Positions 19,049-27,970 of a stretch of 64,000 nt of DNA are shown piece after piece. Numbering within the stretch: position 1 is the stretch's first letter; every line of letters starts with the position of its first letter. The notes under the pieces were generated by a model that was not told the origin of the DNA, did no database searches, and worked only from the letters and a program-made list of their open reading frames with translations. The DNA lies in the NCBI GenBank assembly GCA_963784675.1, contig CAWASE010000015.1, forward strand, positions 1 to 64,000, written 5' to 3'. This DNA is from SCTD01 sp963784675. Its GTDB lineage: Bacteria > Actinomycetota > Actinomycetes > Mycobacteriales > SCTD01. A program made the translations under genes and the position numbers.

Positions 19049-19834
19049 CTACGCCAGCTCGAGCTTGGCCTTGATCACCGCCAGGTCGTGCCGGACGTCG
19101 TTCAGGGCGTAGTGCGTCGGGTCCTGGTCGACCGGGAGCGGGGTGCCCAGCACGGTCAGGATCTCGGCGCGGACCACCTCCCGCACCAGGCTCGTGAGCG
19201 CTTCGCGGTCCATCTCCGGCTCCTTCACGTCGGGCGGTGCGGTGGTCAGGTCGATCGCCGCGACTCTCGGCGCCGCGCCGGACCGCAGCAGCGCGGCGAC
19301 GCGCGCACGCTGCGCGTCGAGGTCGATGCCGGCGGGATCCTGTTTCCGGCCGGCCGGCAGGGCCCACTCGCGGTGGCCGGCGTAACGCTCGGCGCCCTGG
19401 CCGAGCTGCGCGAGCACGGCAGCGATGCCACGGTCGTAGGCGTCCAGCTGCTGCTGCGGCCACGCCTCCCCCACGCCGTCGTTCTCCGCCTCGATCCCGA
19501 GGGTGTGGACGCTGAGGTCCACGCCCGCCCAGGCACCGGGACCGGCATGGTTGGCCTTGCCGGCGGCGATGACGTAGTACGTGCCGGTGCGACCAAGGCC
19601 GAGCTGGCAGAGCGGTCCGGCGAGCTTCTTCGTGCCCACGCGACCTTTCAGCAAGGTGTTCAGGGTCCGCATGTCCTGGTGCTCGTTCGCTGTCGTGCGC
19701 AGCGTCGCGGTGTGGTGCCCGATCACGACCGACGGCGGCTGCGGGAACGGCGTGCCGCGCTGCTGCCAGCCGTCGACCTCATGGACGTCGAGCCCTGCAG
19801 CCCGCAGGACGTCGGCCAGCCAGAGAAGGCGCAT
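19049..19834 (-). CDS. N-acetylmuramoyl-L-alanine amidase (PGRP/amidase-2 type)
   Basis: 261 aa, ATG at 19834. The amidase-2/PGRP fold shows the zinc ligands in IGHHTAT, ANHAGPG and GHREWALP, plus the GIEAENDG strand. It cleaves the bond between muramic acid and the stem peptide. No signal peptide is visible, which together with the short C-terminal helical tail (NDVRHDLAVIKAKLELA) resembles mycobacteriophage-type endolysins. No other phage genes are nearby, so domestication is inferred. It converges on the large subtilase with only 18 bases between stops. Confidence 0.87.
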   Translation of the reverse strand: MRLLWLADVLRAAGLDVHEVDGWQQRGTPFPQPPSVVIGHHTATLRTTANEHQDMRTLNTLLKGRVGTKKLAGPLCQLGLGRTGTYYVIAAGKANHAGPGAWAGVDLSVHTLGIEAENDGVGEAWPQQQLDAYDRGIAAVLAQLGQGAERYAGHREWALPAGRKQDPAGIDLDAQRARVAALLRSGAAPRVAAIDLTTAPPDVKEPEMDREALTSLVREVVRAEILTVLGTPLPVDQDPTHYALNDVRHDLAVIKAKLELA

Positions 19835-19915
19835 GATTCAAACCCCCCACAGCACACCCCCCGGCGCGCCCAGGAGCAACTGTGGCACCGGGCCGGGCGC
19901 CTGGCAATGCCCTCC

Positions 19916-21085
19916 TCAGCGGGAGTGCATACCCACCGACTGGTCGGTCTGCAGGGCCTTGCCCTCGGTGCGCACCGACGGCGCCACCATGACCTCGACC
20001 TTCTGGAACTCCTTGATCGAGGAGAACCCGGTCATCGCCATCGCCCGGCGCAGGCTGCCGAACAGGTTGGTGTTGCCCTCGTCGTTGCGCGCCGGTCCGA
20101 GCAGGACCTCCTCGAGCGACCCGACCTGACCCAGCTTCACGCGGGTGCCGCGCGGCAGCTCGGGGTGGTAGCTGCCATGGCCCCAGTGCCAGCCGCCGCC
20201 CGGCGCCTCGGTCGCGCGGGCCAGCGGGCTGCCCATCATGACGGCGTCGGCCCCGCAGGCGATCGCCTTGGCGATGTCGCCGCCGGTGCGCATGCCGCCG
20301 TCGGCGATGACGTGCACGTACCGACCGCCCGACTCGTCCAGGTAGTCACGACGCGCGCCGGCGGCGTCCGCGATGGACGTCGCCATCGGGACGCCGATGC
20401 CCAGCACGCCGCGGGTGGTGTTGGCCTGGCCGGGCCCGACCCCGACGAGGATGCCGGCGGCGCCGGTACGCATCAGGTGCAGCGCGCTCTGGTAGGTGGC
20501 GCACCCGCCGACCAGCACCGGCACGTCCAGGTCAGCGATGAAGCGCTTGAGGTTCAGCGGCTCCGAGCGCGAGGAGACGTGCTCGGCCGACACGACGGTG
20601 CCCTGGATGACGAACAGGTCGACCCCGCTGTCCAGCACCGTCTGCGCGAGCTGCACCGTCCGCTGCGGGGTGAGGGACGCAGCGACCGTCACCCCCGCGT
20701 CGCGGATCTGCTTCACCCGCGCCGTGATCAGGTCGGGCTTGATCGGCGTTCGGTAGATCTCCTGCATGCGCGCCGTCGCGTGCGCCTCCGGCAGCGCGGC
20801 GATCTCGGCGAGCAGCGGCTCGGGGTCGTCGTAGCGGGTCCAGAGTCCCTCGAGGTTGAGCACGCCGAGCCCCCCGAGCCGACCGATCTCGATGGCAGTG
20901 TCCGGCGAGACGACCCCGTCCATCGCACTGGCGACCAGCGGCAGCTCGAAGCGGTAGGCGTCGATCTCCCAGGCCAGCGAGACGTCCTCGGGATCGCGGG
21001 TGCGGCGCGACGGCGCGATGGCGATCTCGTCGAAGCCGTAGGCGCGCCGACCCGTCTTGCCGATGCCGATCTCGACGTCGGTCAT
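19916..21085 (-). CDS. guaB3: GuaB3 family IMP dehydrogenase-related protein
   Basis: 389 aa. The ATG at 21085 overlaps the guaB stop (ATGA), so the pair is translationally coupled. It is a TIM-barrel of the IMPDH/GMPR superfamily without the CBS domains of GuaB, the layout of actinobacterial GuaB3 (Rv3410c-like). The catalytic loop reads GVGPGQANTTRG: the cysteine that attacks IMP in true IMPDH is absent here, whereas guaB next door keeps it. Phosphate-binding VIADGGM is present. IMPDH activity is therefore doubtful; a regulatory or alternative role is possible and remains open. Confidence 0.9.
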   Translation of the reverse strand: MTDVEIGIGKTGRRAYGFDEIAIAPSRRTRDPEDVSLAWEIDAYRFELPLVASAMDGVVSPDTAIEIGRLGGLGVLNLEGLWTRYDDPEPLLAEIAALPEAHATARMQEIYRTPIKPDLITARVKQIRDAGVTVAASLTPQRTVQLAQTVLDSGVDLFVIQGTVVSAEHVSSRSEPLNLKRFIADLDVPVLVGGCATYQSALHLMRTGAAGILVGVGPGQANTTRGVLGIGVPMATSIADAAGARRDYLDESGGRYVHVIADGGMRTGGDIAKAIACGADAVMMGSPLARATEAPGGGWHWGHGSYHPELPRGTRVKLGQVGSLEEVLLGPARNDEGNTNLFGSLRRAMAMTGFSSIKEFQKVEVMVAPSVRTEGKALQTDQSVGMHSR

Positions 21086-22632
21086 CCCCTGCCCCCGTAG
21101 TTCGGCGCCTCGACGGTCATCTGGATGTCGTGCGGGTGGCTCTCCTTGAGGCTGGCCGCCGTGATGCGCACGAACTGACCGCGTTCCTGCAGCTCCGGTA
21201 CGGTGCGCGCACCCACGTAGAACATCGACTGCCGGAGACCGCCGATCAGCTGGTGGGCCACCGCCGACAGCGGCCCCCGGTAGGCGACCCGGCCCTCGAT
21301 GCCCTCCGGCACGAGCTTGTCGTCGCTGGTGACCTCGGCCTGGAAGTAGCGGTCCTTGGAGTAGGACTTCTTGCCGCGCGAGGACATCGCCCCGAGCGAG
21401 CCCATGCCCCGGTAGGACTTGAACTGCTTGCCGTTGACGAAGATCAGGTCGCCGGGACTCTCGTCGCACCCGGCCAGCAGCGAACCGACCATGACGGTGT
21501 CTGCGCCGGCGACGAGCGCCTTGGCGATGTCGCCCGAGTGCTGCAGACCGCCGTCGGCGATCACCGGGATGCCGGCCGGCCCGCAGGCGCGCCAGGCGTC
21601 GTACACGGCGGTCACCTGCGGAGCGCCGACGCCGGTGACCACGCGCGTCGTGCAGATCGAGCCCGGCCCGACCCCGACCTTGACCGCGTCGGCGCCGGCG
21701 TCGACGAAGGCCTGCGCGCCCTGCCGCGTCGCGACGTTGCCGCCGATGACCTGGATGTGCCGGGTCGCCGGGTCGGACTTGAGCCGAGCCACCATCTCCA
21801 GCAGCAGCCGGACGTGACCGTGCGCGGTGTCGGCGACCAGCACGTCGACGCCGGCCTCGATCAGGGTGGTGGCGCGCTCCCAGGCGTCGCCGAAGTAGCC
21901 GATCGCCGCACCCACCAGCAGCCGTCCGTGGTCGTCCTTGGAGGCCAGCGGGAACTGCTCGGAGCGGACGAAGTCCTTGACGGTGATCAGCCCGACCAGC
22001 CGGCCCTGCGGGTCGACGATGGGCAGCCGCTCGCGCTTGTGCTGGCGCAGCAGCGTGGTCGCGTCCTCGCGGGAGATGCCGACCGGCGCCGTGATGAGCG
22101 GCATCGGCGTCATGACGTCCGCGACGTGCGTGCTGGCCCAGTCGTTCACCGAGACGAACCGCAGGTCGCGGTTGGTGATGATGCCGAGCAGCGTGCCGTC
22201 GTCCTCGACCACCGGCAGGCCGCTGACGCGGTACTGGCCGCAGCGGGCGTCGAGCTCCTCCAGCGTCGCCTTGGGCCCGATCGTGACGGGGTTGCCGATC
22301 ATGCCGGTCTGGGTGCGCTTCACCAGGTCGACCTGGTAGGCCTGGTCGGACACCGACAGGTTGCGGTGCAGGATGCCGATGCCGCCCTGGCGGGCCATCG
22401 CGATCGCCATCCGCGACTCGGTGACGGTGTCCATCGCGCTGGACACCAGCGGGACCCGCAGCTCGATCCCGCGGGTGAGCCGGGTCGTGGTGTCGACCTC
22501 GCTGGGCACGACGTCGGTCTCGCCCGGCAGCAGCAGCACGTCGTCGTAGGTCAGGCCGAGCAGGGAGAACTTGGCCTCGAAGGCATCCCGGTCGGCGGCG
22601 GACAGCGCCGCGGCGTCGTCGGAGGGGGTCAT
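21082..22632 (-). CDS. guaB: Inosine-5'-monophosphate dehydrogenase
   Basis: 516 aa, ATG at 22632. Oxidises IMP to XMP with NAD, the rate-limiting step to GMP. N-terminal TYDDVLLLPGET, two CBS domains (about 110-220; GLPVVEDDGTLLGIITNRD, LPIVDPQGRLVGLITVKD), catalytic Cys in GPGSICTTRVVTGVG, phosphate site VIADGGLQHSGD and flap residues YRGMGSLGAM are all seen. Length is normal. It is followed at once by guaB3, and bldM lies about 95 bases upstream on the same strand. Confidence 0.98.
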   Translation of the reverse strand: MTPSDDAAALSAADRDAFEAKFSLLGLTYDDVLLLPGETDVVPSEVDTTTRLTRGIELRVPLVSSAMDTVTESRMAIAMARQGGIGILHRNLSVSDQAYQVDLVKRTQTGMIGNPVTIGPKATLEELDARCGQYRVSGLPVVEDDGTLLGIITNRDLRFVSVNDWASTHVADVMTPMPLITAPVGISREDATTLLRQHKRERLPIVDPQGRLVGLITVKDFVRSEQFPLASKDDHGRLLVGAAIGYFGDAWERATTLIEAGVDVLVADTAHGHVRLLLEMVARLKSDPATRHIQVIGGNVATRQGAQAFVDAGADAVKVGVGPGSICTTRVVTGVGAPQVTAVYDAWRACGPAGIPVIADGGLQHSGDIAKALVAGADTVMVGSLLAGCDESPGDLIFVNGKQFKSYRGMGSLGAMSSRGKKSYSKDRYFQAEVTSDDKLVPEGIEGRVAYRGPLSAVAHQLIGGLRQSMFYVGARTVPELQERGQFVRITAASLKESHPHDIQMTVEAPNYGGRG

Positions 22633-22727
22633 GCGCGCCTTCCCTGGAACCGGTAGGGGAAGCAACGCACTCTAGCGCGGCGGCGCGACCCGACCACGGG
22701 GCCGGAGCGTCGCACGCCACCGTCCGT

Positions 22728-23360
22728 TCAGGTGACCAGCCCGCGCCGGAAGCCGAGCGCGACGGCCTGCGCGCGGTCGTTGACCCCCAGCTTGCGGAAC
22801 AGCCGCCGGGCGTGGGTCTTGATGGTGTCCTCGGACAGGTACAGGTCCTTGCCGATCTGCCCGTTGCTCTTGCCCTGGCTCATGCCGGTGAGCACCTGCA
22901 GCTCGCGCTCGGTGAGCTGACCGCCGGGGGGCGCCGTCCTGCTGGCGCCGTTCTGTCCTGCGAGCGCCCGCCGCAGCGAGGGCTCGACCAGATCCGCCCC
23001 GTCCAGCGCGTGGGCGACGGCGGCACAGAGCTGCTCGTGGCTGACGTCCTTGAGCAGATAGCCGCGAGCGCCGTGCGAGACGGCAGCGGCCACCTGGTCA
23101 CGGTCGTCGGCCGCCGTGAGCATGATGACCTTGGCGGCGGGGTGGGCCGCCACCAGCCGGCGGGTGGTCTCCAGGCCGCCGAGGCCGGGCATGCGCACGT
23201 CCATCAGCACCAGGTCCGGCTTCTCCTGCTCGTACCGGGCCAGCACCTCCTCGCCGCTGGCGGCGGTGTCGACGCGGTCGACTCCTGGGACGCCGGCCAC
23301 GAAGGTGCGCAGCCCCTCTCGCACGATGCGGTGGTCGTCACAGATGAGCACGGTCGTCAC
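22728..23360 (-). CDS. bldM: BldM-like response regulator
   Basis: 210 aa. The GTG at 23360 overlaps the stop of the kinase-like gene (GTGA). Receiver domain residues 1-118 keep the acidic pair in CDDH, the phosphoacceptor in LVLMDVRMPG, Thr in MLTAADD and Lys in LLKDV, so the phosphorylation pocket is intact. The C-terminal LuxR-type HTH (about 145-205; LTERELQVL, LSEDTIKTHARRLFRKLG) is close to Streptomyces BldM, which controls sporulation genes with WhiI and lies next to whiD there, as whiD lies nearby here. Symbol given by sequence recall and synteny. Targets are not visible. Confidence 0.85.
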   Translation of the reverse strand: MTTVLICDDHRIVREGLRTFVAGVPGVDRVDTAASGEEVLARYEQEKPDLVLMDVRMPGLGGLETTRRLVAAHPAAKVIMLTAADDRDQVAAAVSHGARGYLLKDVSHEQLCAAVAHALDGADLVEPSLRRALAGQNGASRTAPPGGQLTERELQVLTGMSQGKSNGQIGKDLYLSEDTIKTHARRLFRKLGVNDRAQAVALGFRRGLVT

Positions 23361-24043
23361 GGGGCATCCTTCGGTTCGGGCAGAGCGGGGGCGGGCCGCG
23401 GGGCGGGGTCGCAGGGGCGGCCCTGGTGGGGCACCGTCGGCGTGGTGGCGTGGCGCGGGCCGGTCGGCGGCCAGGGTGCGAGCAGCGTCGTGCCGTCGGG
23501 GCCGGTCGTGAGGCGGCCGCCGTGCGCCGCGGCGCGGGCCCGCCAGCCGGCGACGTCCGCCGGGCAGCCGTCCACGTGCACGACGAGCGACTCAGCGTCG
23601 CGCCGGACGACCACCCGCGCGCCTGTGCCGTCGTCGACGGACTGCACGAAGCGGTAGACGGTGCCGGCCAACGGTCCGACGAGGTCGGCCGCCTCGGCGT
23701 CCAGGGTCAGGGTGGGGGGCACGCGTCCGGCCGCCGCGTGCTGCGCCGCGAGCTCGCTCAGCGCAGCGCCCAGGCCGTCGGAGCCGCGGGGCCGCAGCAG
23801 CCAGACCGTCCGGCGCAAGGTGACCAGCGCGTGCTGCACGGCCTCCCGCGCGAGCTCAGGATCGGCGCCGCGGGCCACCGACTCGGTGGCGTACCGGGCG
23901 ACGACCAGAGCCTGCAGGACGTCGTCGTGCATGGCGTCGCCGAGTGCGGTCGCGTCCGCGTCCGCCAGCGCCAGCAGCGCCAGGGCCTGCTGGGACGCTG
24001 CCGCGTCCGGCAGCGACGCAGGCGCGACGGCGGTCGTGAGCAC
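23357..24043 (-). CDS. Cytosolic histidine-kinase-like protein with degenerate ATPase half
   Basis: 228 aa, GTG at 24043. The segment ALGDAMHDDVLQALVVARY resembles the phosphoacceptor helix of HisKA_3 kinases (His followed by acidic residues and Gln), preceded by a coiled Ala/Leu helix. No sensor or membrane segment exists. The C-terminal half has a beta-rich HATPase-like pattern but lacks clear N, G1 and G2 boxes, so ATP binding is doubtful. Coupled to bldM by a GTGA overlap, it is the obvious candidate partner, either phosphotransfer protein or phosphatase. Streptomyces BldM is regarded as an orphan, so this is notable. Confidence 0.7.
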   Translation of the reverse strand: MLTTAVAPASLPDAAASQQALALLALADADATALGDAMHDDVLQALVVARYATESVARGADPELAREAVQHALVTLRRTVWLLRPRGSDGLGAALSELAAQHAAAGRVPPTLTLDAEAADLVGPLAGTVYRFVQSVDDGTGARVVVRRDAESLVVHVDGCPADVAGWRARAAAHGGRLTTGPDGTTLLAPWPPTGPRHATTPTVPHQGRPCDPAPRPAPALPEPKDAP

Positions 24044-24178
24044 CGGTCCTGTTCCCCTCGCTGCAGGTGACCGGCTGGGCCGGGAGCGGCGCGACGAGCA
24101 CGGCTCAACGGCTTCTTCGGCACGATCGGGGTCAGACGTGAGGAATGCGTCCGGAGCACGTGCCCGGCCGGTGCGTGC

Positions 24179-25122
24179 TCAGCCCTCCAGCAGCGCCGCG
24201 ACGTCGGCCCGCCCGAGCCACTCGGCCCGCACCCCCGGCGGCAGGTCGCCGGCGATGACCAGGACGGCGGTGCGGGCGGCCGACAGGCTCCGGGCGCTCT
24301 CCGCGGCGTCGTCCTCGCTCACCAGGGCGCCCAGCAGCGCCCGCGCCGGCCAGATCAGCGGGACGGTGCCGAGCGACTCGGCGAGCGTGGCCGCGCGGCG
24401 CAGCGTGACGCGCGCGTCGGCCGGGATGTCGCGCCGTCGTGCCCTGACCGCCGGAGACCTGCGCGATCCCCAGGATGAGCAGCCCCTTGGCGACGTGCCG
24501 GGGTGCCCGGGCCGTCTCGGCCCGGTCGACCGCGGCGCGGCCGCGTCGACCGCCGCGTCGACCTGGCCGTCGAGCAGCGCACCTCGGCGCCCGCCCAACC
24601 CAGCCGTACCCGCTGGCGCCACCACTCGTCGGCCCGCTCGGGGACGAGCGCGCGCGGCCGCGTCGGCCGGGCGAGCGCCTCGTCGGGTCCTCCAGCCCGA
24701 CGGCGTCGGACGCCAGCCCGAGAGGGCGTCGAAACCGGCCTCGCCGGTGCCGCCCGGAGCTCCAGCGCCTCCAGTCCGCGGCCCGGCCACGGCGTGCCGG
24801 CCGAGCTGGCGGTGGACGCTCGCCACGGTCGCACTGGCGAGCGCGGCGAACAGCCGGTGCTCGGGCGGCGGCTGCGTCGGGCGCGCGGCCGCGGCTCGAC
24901 GAGCGGCGACAGGACCGTGCAGCGCGGCGCCGTAGCGGCCCGCCGCGCCGAGCGCGACGCCGAGCAGCCACGCTGCCGCGGCCGACTCGGCGGGCGCGGT
25001 CCTGCGACTGGGCGCCAGGACGACGGCCTGCTCCAGGCGCCGACGGCGGCGGCAGGCTTGCCGTGGAAGGCGGCGTGCTCGCCGGCGGCGAGCAGGCCGG
25101 CGAGATCAGCGGCGTCGGTCAC
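24179..25122 (-). pseudogene. TPR-like protein gene broken by several frameshifts
   Basis: A GTG at 25122 opens MTDAADLAGLLAAGEHAAFHG and then loses sense within 30 codons. Meaningful stretches continue in alternating frames: ATVASVHRQLGRHAV, LGLASDAVGLEDP, PDEALARPTRPRALVPERAD, ALLDGQVDAAVDAAA, HVAKGLLILGIAQVSGG and finally RAATLAESLGTVPLIWPARA through to the stop at 24179. At least five frame changes are needed. The helical Ala/Leu pattern suggests TPR-like repeats, and its place near whiD corresponds to the hypothetical gene beside whiB3 (Rv3415c) in Mycobacterium. Decay or locally poor sequence. Confidence 0.65.
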
Positions 25123-25170
25123 CGGCGCAGGCTAGCGCTGCGGCCCGGTGCAGGGAGGGTCGCGGCCGGC

Positions 25171-26170
25171 TCAGGCGCCGACGGCCCTGGTCACCAGCTC
25201 GACCGCCTGCGACAGGTCCGCCGCGTGGCTCACCCGGCTCGGCAGCCGGTCGACCGCCCAGCCGCGGCCGCCGGTGACGAGCGGGTCGGTGGACGGGTGA
25301 CCGGCAGCTGCTCCAGCACCGTCGGGTCCGCCGTGGCGGGCAGCTGGGACCACACGAACAGCACCGCCGGCCCGGTGCGACGCACCGCGGCCGCCAGGGC
25401 CGCGGCCGGGGTGCCGGCCCCAGCGTGCGGGTGGCGACCCCGCGCTCGGCGAGCCCAGCGGCCAGCGCCGAGAGCGGGAGGCTGTGCCACTCGTCCGGCG
25501 CGCACGCCAGCAGCACGCTGCGGCGACCCGGCGGGTCGGTGGCGGTTCCGGCGATCTCCCGCAACGTCGCGGAGGCGCAGTCCGAGAGCAGGTGCTCGAC
25601 GTCGATGCCCTGGCCGGTGGCCGCCCACCGCTCGCCGACCGCGACGAGCACCGGGCGCAGCACGTGCTCCCACGTCGACGTCACGCCGTGCTGCTCCAGC
25701 CGCCGGCGGAGCAGCGCGGTGACCGCCTGCGCGTCCAGCGCCATCGCCGCCCGTCCGAGTCCTCGCACCGCGGCGTCGGCTCCCGGCAGCGCCAGGTCGG
25801 CGTCCGCCTCGACGCCTGCCGCCACGCCCTCGACGGGAGCGAGGTGTCCGTCGACGGCGGCGAGGGGGGCGGCGGACGCCGGCGCCTCGGCCGCCCCGCC
25901 GCTGCGACCGGAGGTGGCCAGCAGCGCGAGGCGCGCCGCCTCGGCCGGGGGGACCCCGTCCAGCGTCAGCCGACGCATGGCCACGAGGCGGTCGACGTCC
26001 TCGGGGCGGTACCGCCGGTGCGCTCCGGCCAGGTGCTCGCCGGGGCCCAGCCCGTAGCGCCGGTCCCAGGTCCGCAGGGTGGCGGGCGCGATGCCCAGGC
26101 GCCGGGCGACGGCGGCGACCGACAACCGGGCCCCGGGCGTCGCATCGTCGACGCCGGCCGCTGCTTCCAT
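25171..26170 (-). pseudogene. MerR-family regulator with B12-binding-like domain, two frameshifts in the C-terminal half
   Basis: The ATG at 26170 opens a MerR-type HTH (about residues 14-80; SVAAVARRLGIAPATLRTWD, HRRYRPEDVDRL). A linker and a cobalamin-binding-like module follow (GERWAATGQGIDVEHLLSDC, then LLACAPDEWHSLPLSALAAG). The frame slips near 25425 (after RTLG, sense resumes as AGTPAAALAAAVRR in the next frame) and again near 25295, ending in SRVSHAADLSQAVELVTRAV at 25171. The DxHxxG cobalamin motif is not seen. A light- or B12-sensing role as in CarH is therefore only a family-level guess. Divergent from whiD. Confidence 0.7.
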
Positions 26171-26285
26171 GTGATCAGGATCGGGCCGTGTGCAGCGGGA
26201 CACAAGTCGAGCCGTGCAGGATTGAACAACTTATGAAGCGGTATGCTCAGACCAGCACACCGCCGAAGTTCCCGAACGGAGCACC
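26171..26285. promoter_or_regulatory. MerR/whiD divergent promoter region
   Basis: 115 bases with an unusually AT-rich patch (26221-26247). TATGCT at 26242-26247 could be a -10 for whiD; TTGAAC at 26222-26227 is too close (14 bases) to be its -35. A small CTT-ATG-AAG inverted repeat (26230-26238) sits between. Weak evidence. Confidence 0.3.
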
Positions 26286-26618
26286 ATGACCGACATCTCG
26301 CGCCTGCCTGCCCCCTCGTCGGAGATCTGGGAGTGGCAGCTCCACGGTGTCTGTCGCGGGATGGACTCTGAAGTCTTCTTCCACCCCGAGGGCGAGCGCG
26401 GCCCGCGGCGCGCCCGCCGCGAGGCCAACGCCAAGGCGCTCTGCGCCACCTGCCCGGTGCTGCTGTCCTGTCGCGCGCACGCGCTGGCGGCCCAGGAGCC
26501 CTACGGCATCTGGGGCGGGCTGTCCGAGCAGGACCGCGACGACATCCTGCGCGGACGCCGGGTGCCTGTGGAGACGGTCGCCGACCTGACGCAGAAGGAG
26601 CACGCGCAGGCGTCCTGA
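26286..26618 (+). CDS. whiD: WhiB-family iron-sulfur regulator (WhiD/WhiB3 type)
   Basis: 110 aa. The four cysteines that hold the 4Fe-4S cluster are in GVCRG, ALCATCP and LSCRA, followed by the GIWGGLSE turn and a basic C-terminus (RGRRV) that contacts DNA. N-terminal SRLPAPSSEIWEWQLHGVC and SEVFFHPEGERG fit the WhiD (Streptomyces) / WhiB3 (Mycobacterium) subgroup rather than WhiB1 or WblA, and the synteny with guaB and groEL1 agrees. These proteins sense oxygen/NO or redox state and act with the main sigma factor. GGAG at 26278-26281 supports the ATG start. Confidence 0.93.
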   Translation: MTDISRLPAPSSEIWEWQLHGVCRGMDSEVFFHPEGERGPRRARREANAKALCATCPVLLSCRAHALAAQEPYGIWGGLSEQDRDDILRGRRVPVETVADLTQKEHAQAS

Positions 26619-26734
26619 CCGGTCGGGGCGGTGCCACCCGTCACCTGGGGCGTCACGTATCGTTCACCTTCTCGAGGGTGCTGTGCACGCGGCTCCCCGC
26701 CGGTCTTTTCCCCAGCCTGCCGGGAGTCCTTGCG

Positions 26735-27964
26735 GTGCACCACGCTCTTCGCCCGACCTGCGCGCTGCTCGCGCTCGTCGGGCTCGCTGCTGTCTCAGCC
26801 TGCTCGAGCGGCCCGGCGGGTCGCACCGCCGGGCGCGCCGACGTCGTCGTCGGTCAGTCGGCCCCGGCGGCGGTGCTCTCCGTCCTGCCGGTCGCCCCTG
26901 CCGTCGAGCAGGCCCGGGCCGCCGTCCCGCAACCGGTGAAGGACCTCACCGCGCGGCTGCGTCCCGACGTGCTCGTGCTGGGCAAGGCGACGCTGTCGGA
27001 GTCGGCGCGCACCAGGCTGGCCGCGCTCGCACCGACGGGCGGCACGGTCGCCTTCCGGGCCGGTCAGGTCGCGGTGGCCGGCAAGCCGGTCGAGGCGGCC
27101 GGCGTCGACCCGTCCACGTTCCGGACCTTCGCCGCGCAGGGGACGGCCGAGGCCACCGCCGTCTGGCAGGCCGTGGCCCGCGGCGAGGCCGTCGCCTCGC
27201 ACGCCAAGGCCAAGGAGCTCGGCCTGCAGCTGGGCCAGGACCTCCAGCTCACCCGGTCCGACGGCAGCGCACCCACCGTGCTGCGCCTCGGCGCGCTGGC
27301 GACCACCGGCGTGCCGGGCACCGATCTGCTCGTCGACGAGACGCTCGGCCGCTCGCTCGGACTCGGCTCCGCCACCGCCATGCTGCTCACCGCCGGCGCG
27401 GGGAAGGACCCGATCGCGCTGGCCAACAAGGTCCGCAAGATCACCGGTGACGGCGCCGCGGTCGACCTGCTCACCGCCCCGGCCGCCAACCCCGTCGCGT
27501 TCCTGTCCGGCAGCAAGGCGGCCAAGGCGTTCGGCGCCTTCTCCTACCGCTACTTCCCCGACGGCACGATCCAGCCCGATTCGGCGTGGGTCCGCGGCAA
27601 CATCCGTACCGAGACGGTGCCGATCATGGGCCGCGTCACCTGCCACCGCCTGATGCTGCCGCAGCTGCGCGGCGCGCTGGCCGAGGTCGAGGCCAAGGGT
27701 CTGGGCGGGACGCTGACGACCTTCGACGGCTGCTACGTGCCGCGCTTCATCGAGCGCAACCCTGAGCGCTCCATCTCGCTGCACACCTGGGGCATCGCCA
27801 TCGACATGGACGCCTCGACCAACTACCGGGGCATCGCCGGCACGATGGACCCCGAGGTCGTCAACATCTTCAAGCGCTGGGGCTTCCGCTGGGGCGGCGA
27901 CTGGACCTACACCGACCCGATGCACTTCGAGCTCGCCGCGCTGCTCTCCTCCCCGCCGAAGTAG
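26735..27964 (+). CDS. M15-family D-Ala-D-Ala carboxypeptidase-like lipoprotein
   Basis: 409 aa from the GTG at 26735, with GGGAG eight bases before. An in-frame start at 26678 adds a segment without signal character and is not chosen. Signal peptide with lipobox VSAC places it on the outer face of the membrane. Residues about 40-270 are an Ala-rich domain of unknown role. The C-terminal peptidase domain has SLHTWGIAIDMD (zinc His and Asp of SxHxxGxAxD) and DPMHFEL (third ligand), as in VanY/M15 enzymes that trim cell-wall stem peptides. Converges on the oxidoreductase gene with six bases between stops. Confidence 0.88.
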   Translation: MHHALRPTCALLALVGLAAVSACSSGPAGRTAGRADVVVGQSAPAAVLSVLPVAPAVEQARAAVPQPVKDLTARLRPDVLVLGKATLSESARTRLAALAPTGGTVAFRAGQVAVAGKPVEAAGVDPSTFRTFAAQGTAEATAVWQAVARGEAVASHAKAKELGLQLGQDLQLTRSDGSAPTVLRLGALATTGVPGTDLLVDETLGRSLGLGSATAMLLTAGAGKDPIALANKVRKITGDGAAVDLLTAPAANPVAFLSGSKAAKAFGAFSYRYFPDGTIQPDSAWVRGNIRTETVPIMGRVTCHRLMLPQLRGALAEVEAKGLGGTLTTFDGCYVPRFIERNPERSISLHTWGIAIDMDASTNYRGIAGTMDPEVVNIFKRWGFRWGGDWTYTDPMHFELAALLSSPPK

Positions 27965-27970
27965 CCGCGC

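Noticed and set aside
19049..19834. Prophage remnant suggested by the endolysin-like amidase
   Set aside because: No integrase, holin, structural or attachment-site sequence around it; flanks are ordinary chromosomal genes.
19916..22720. A single 934-codon frame spanning guaB3 and beyond
   Set aside because: The 5' part is a shadow of guaB in another frame; guaB3 has its own ATG overlapping the guaB stop.
26222..26247. TTGAAC...TATGCT as a -35/-10 pair for whiD
   Set aside because: Spacing of 14 bases is too short for a normal sigma-70 type promoter.
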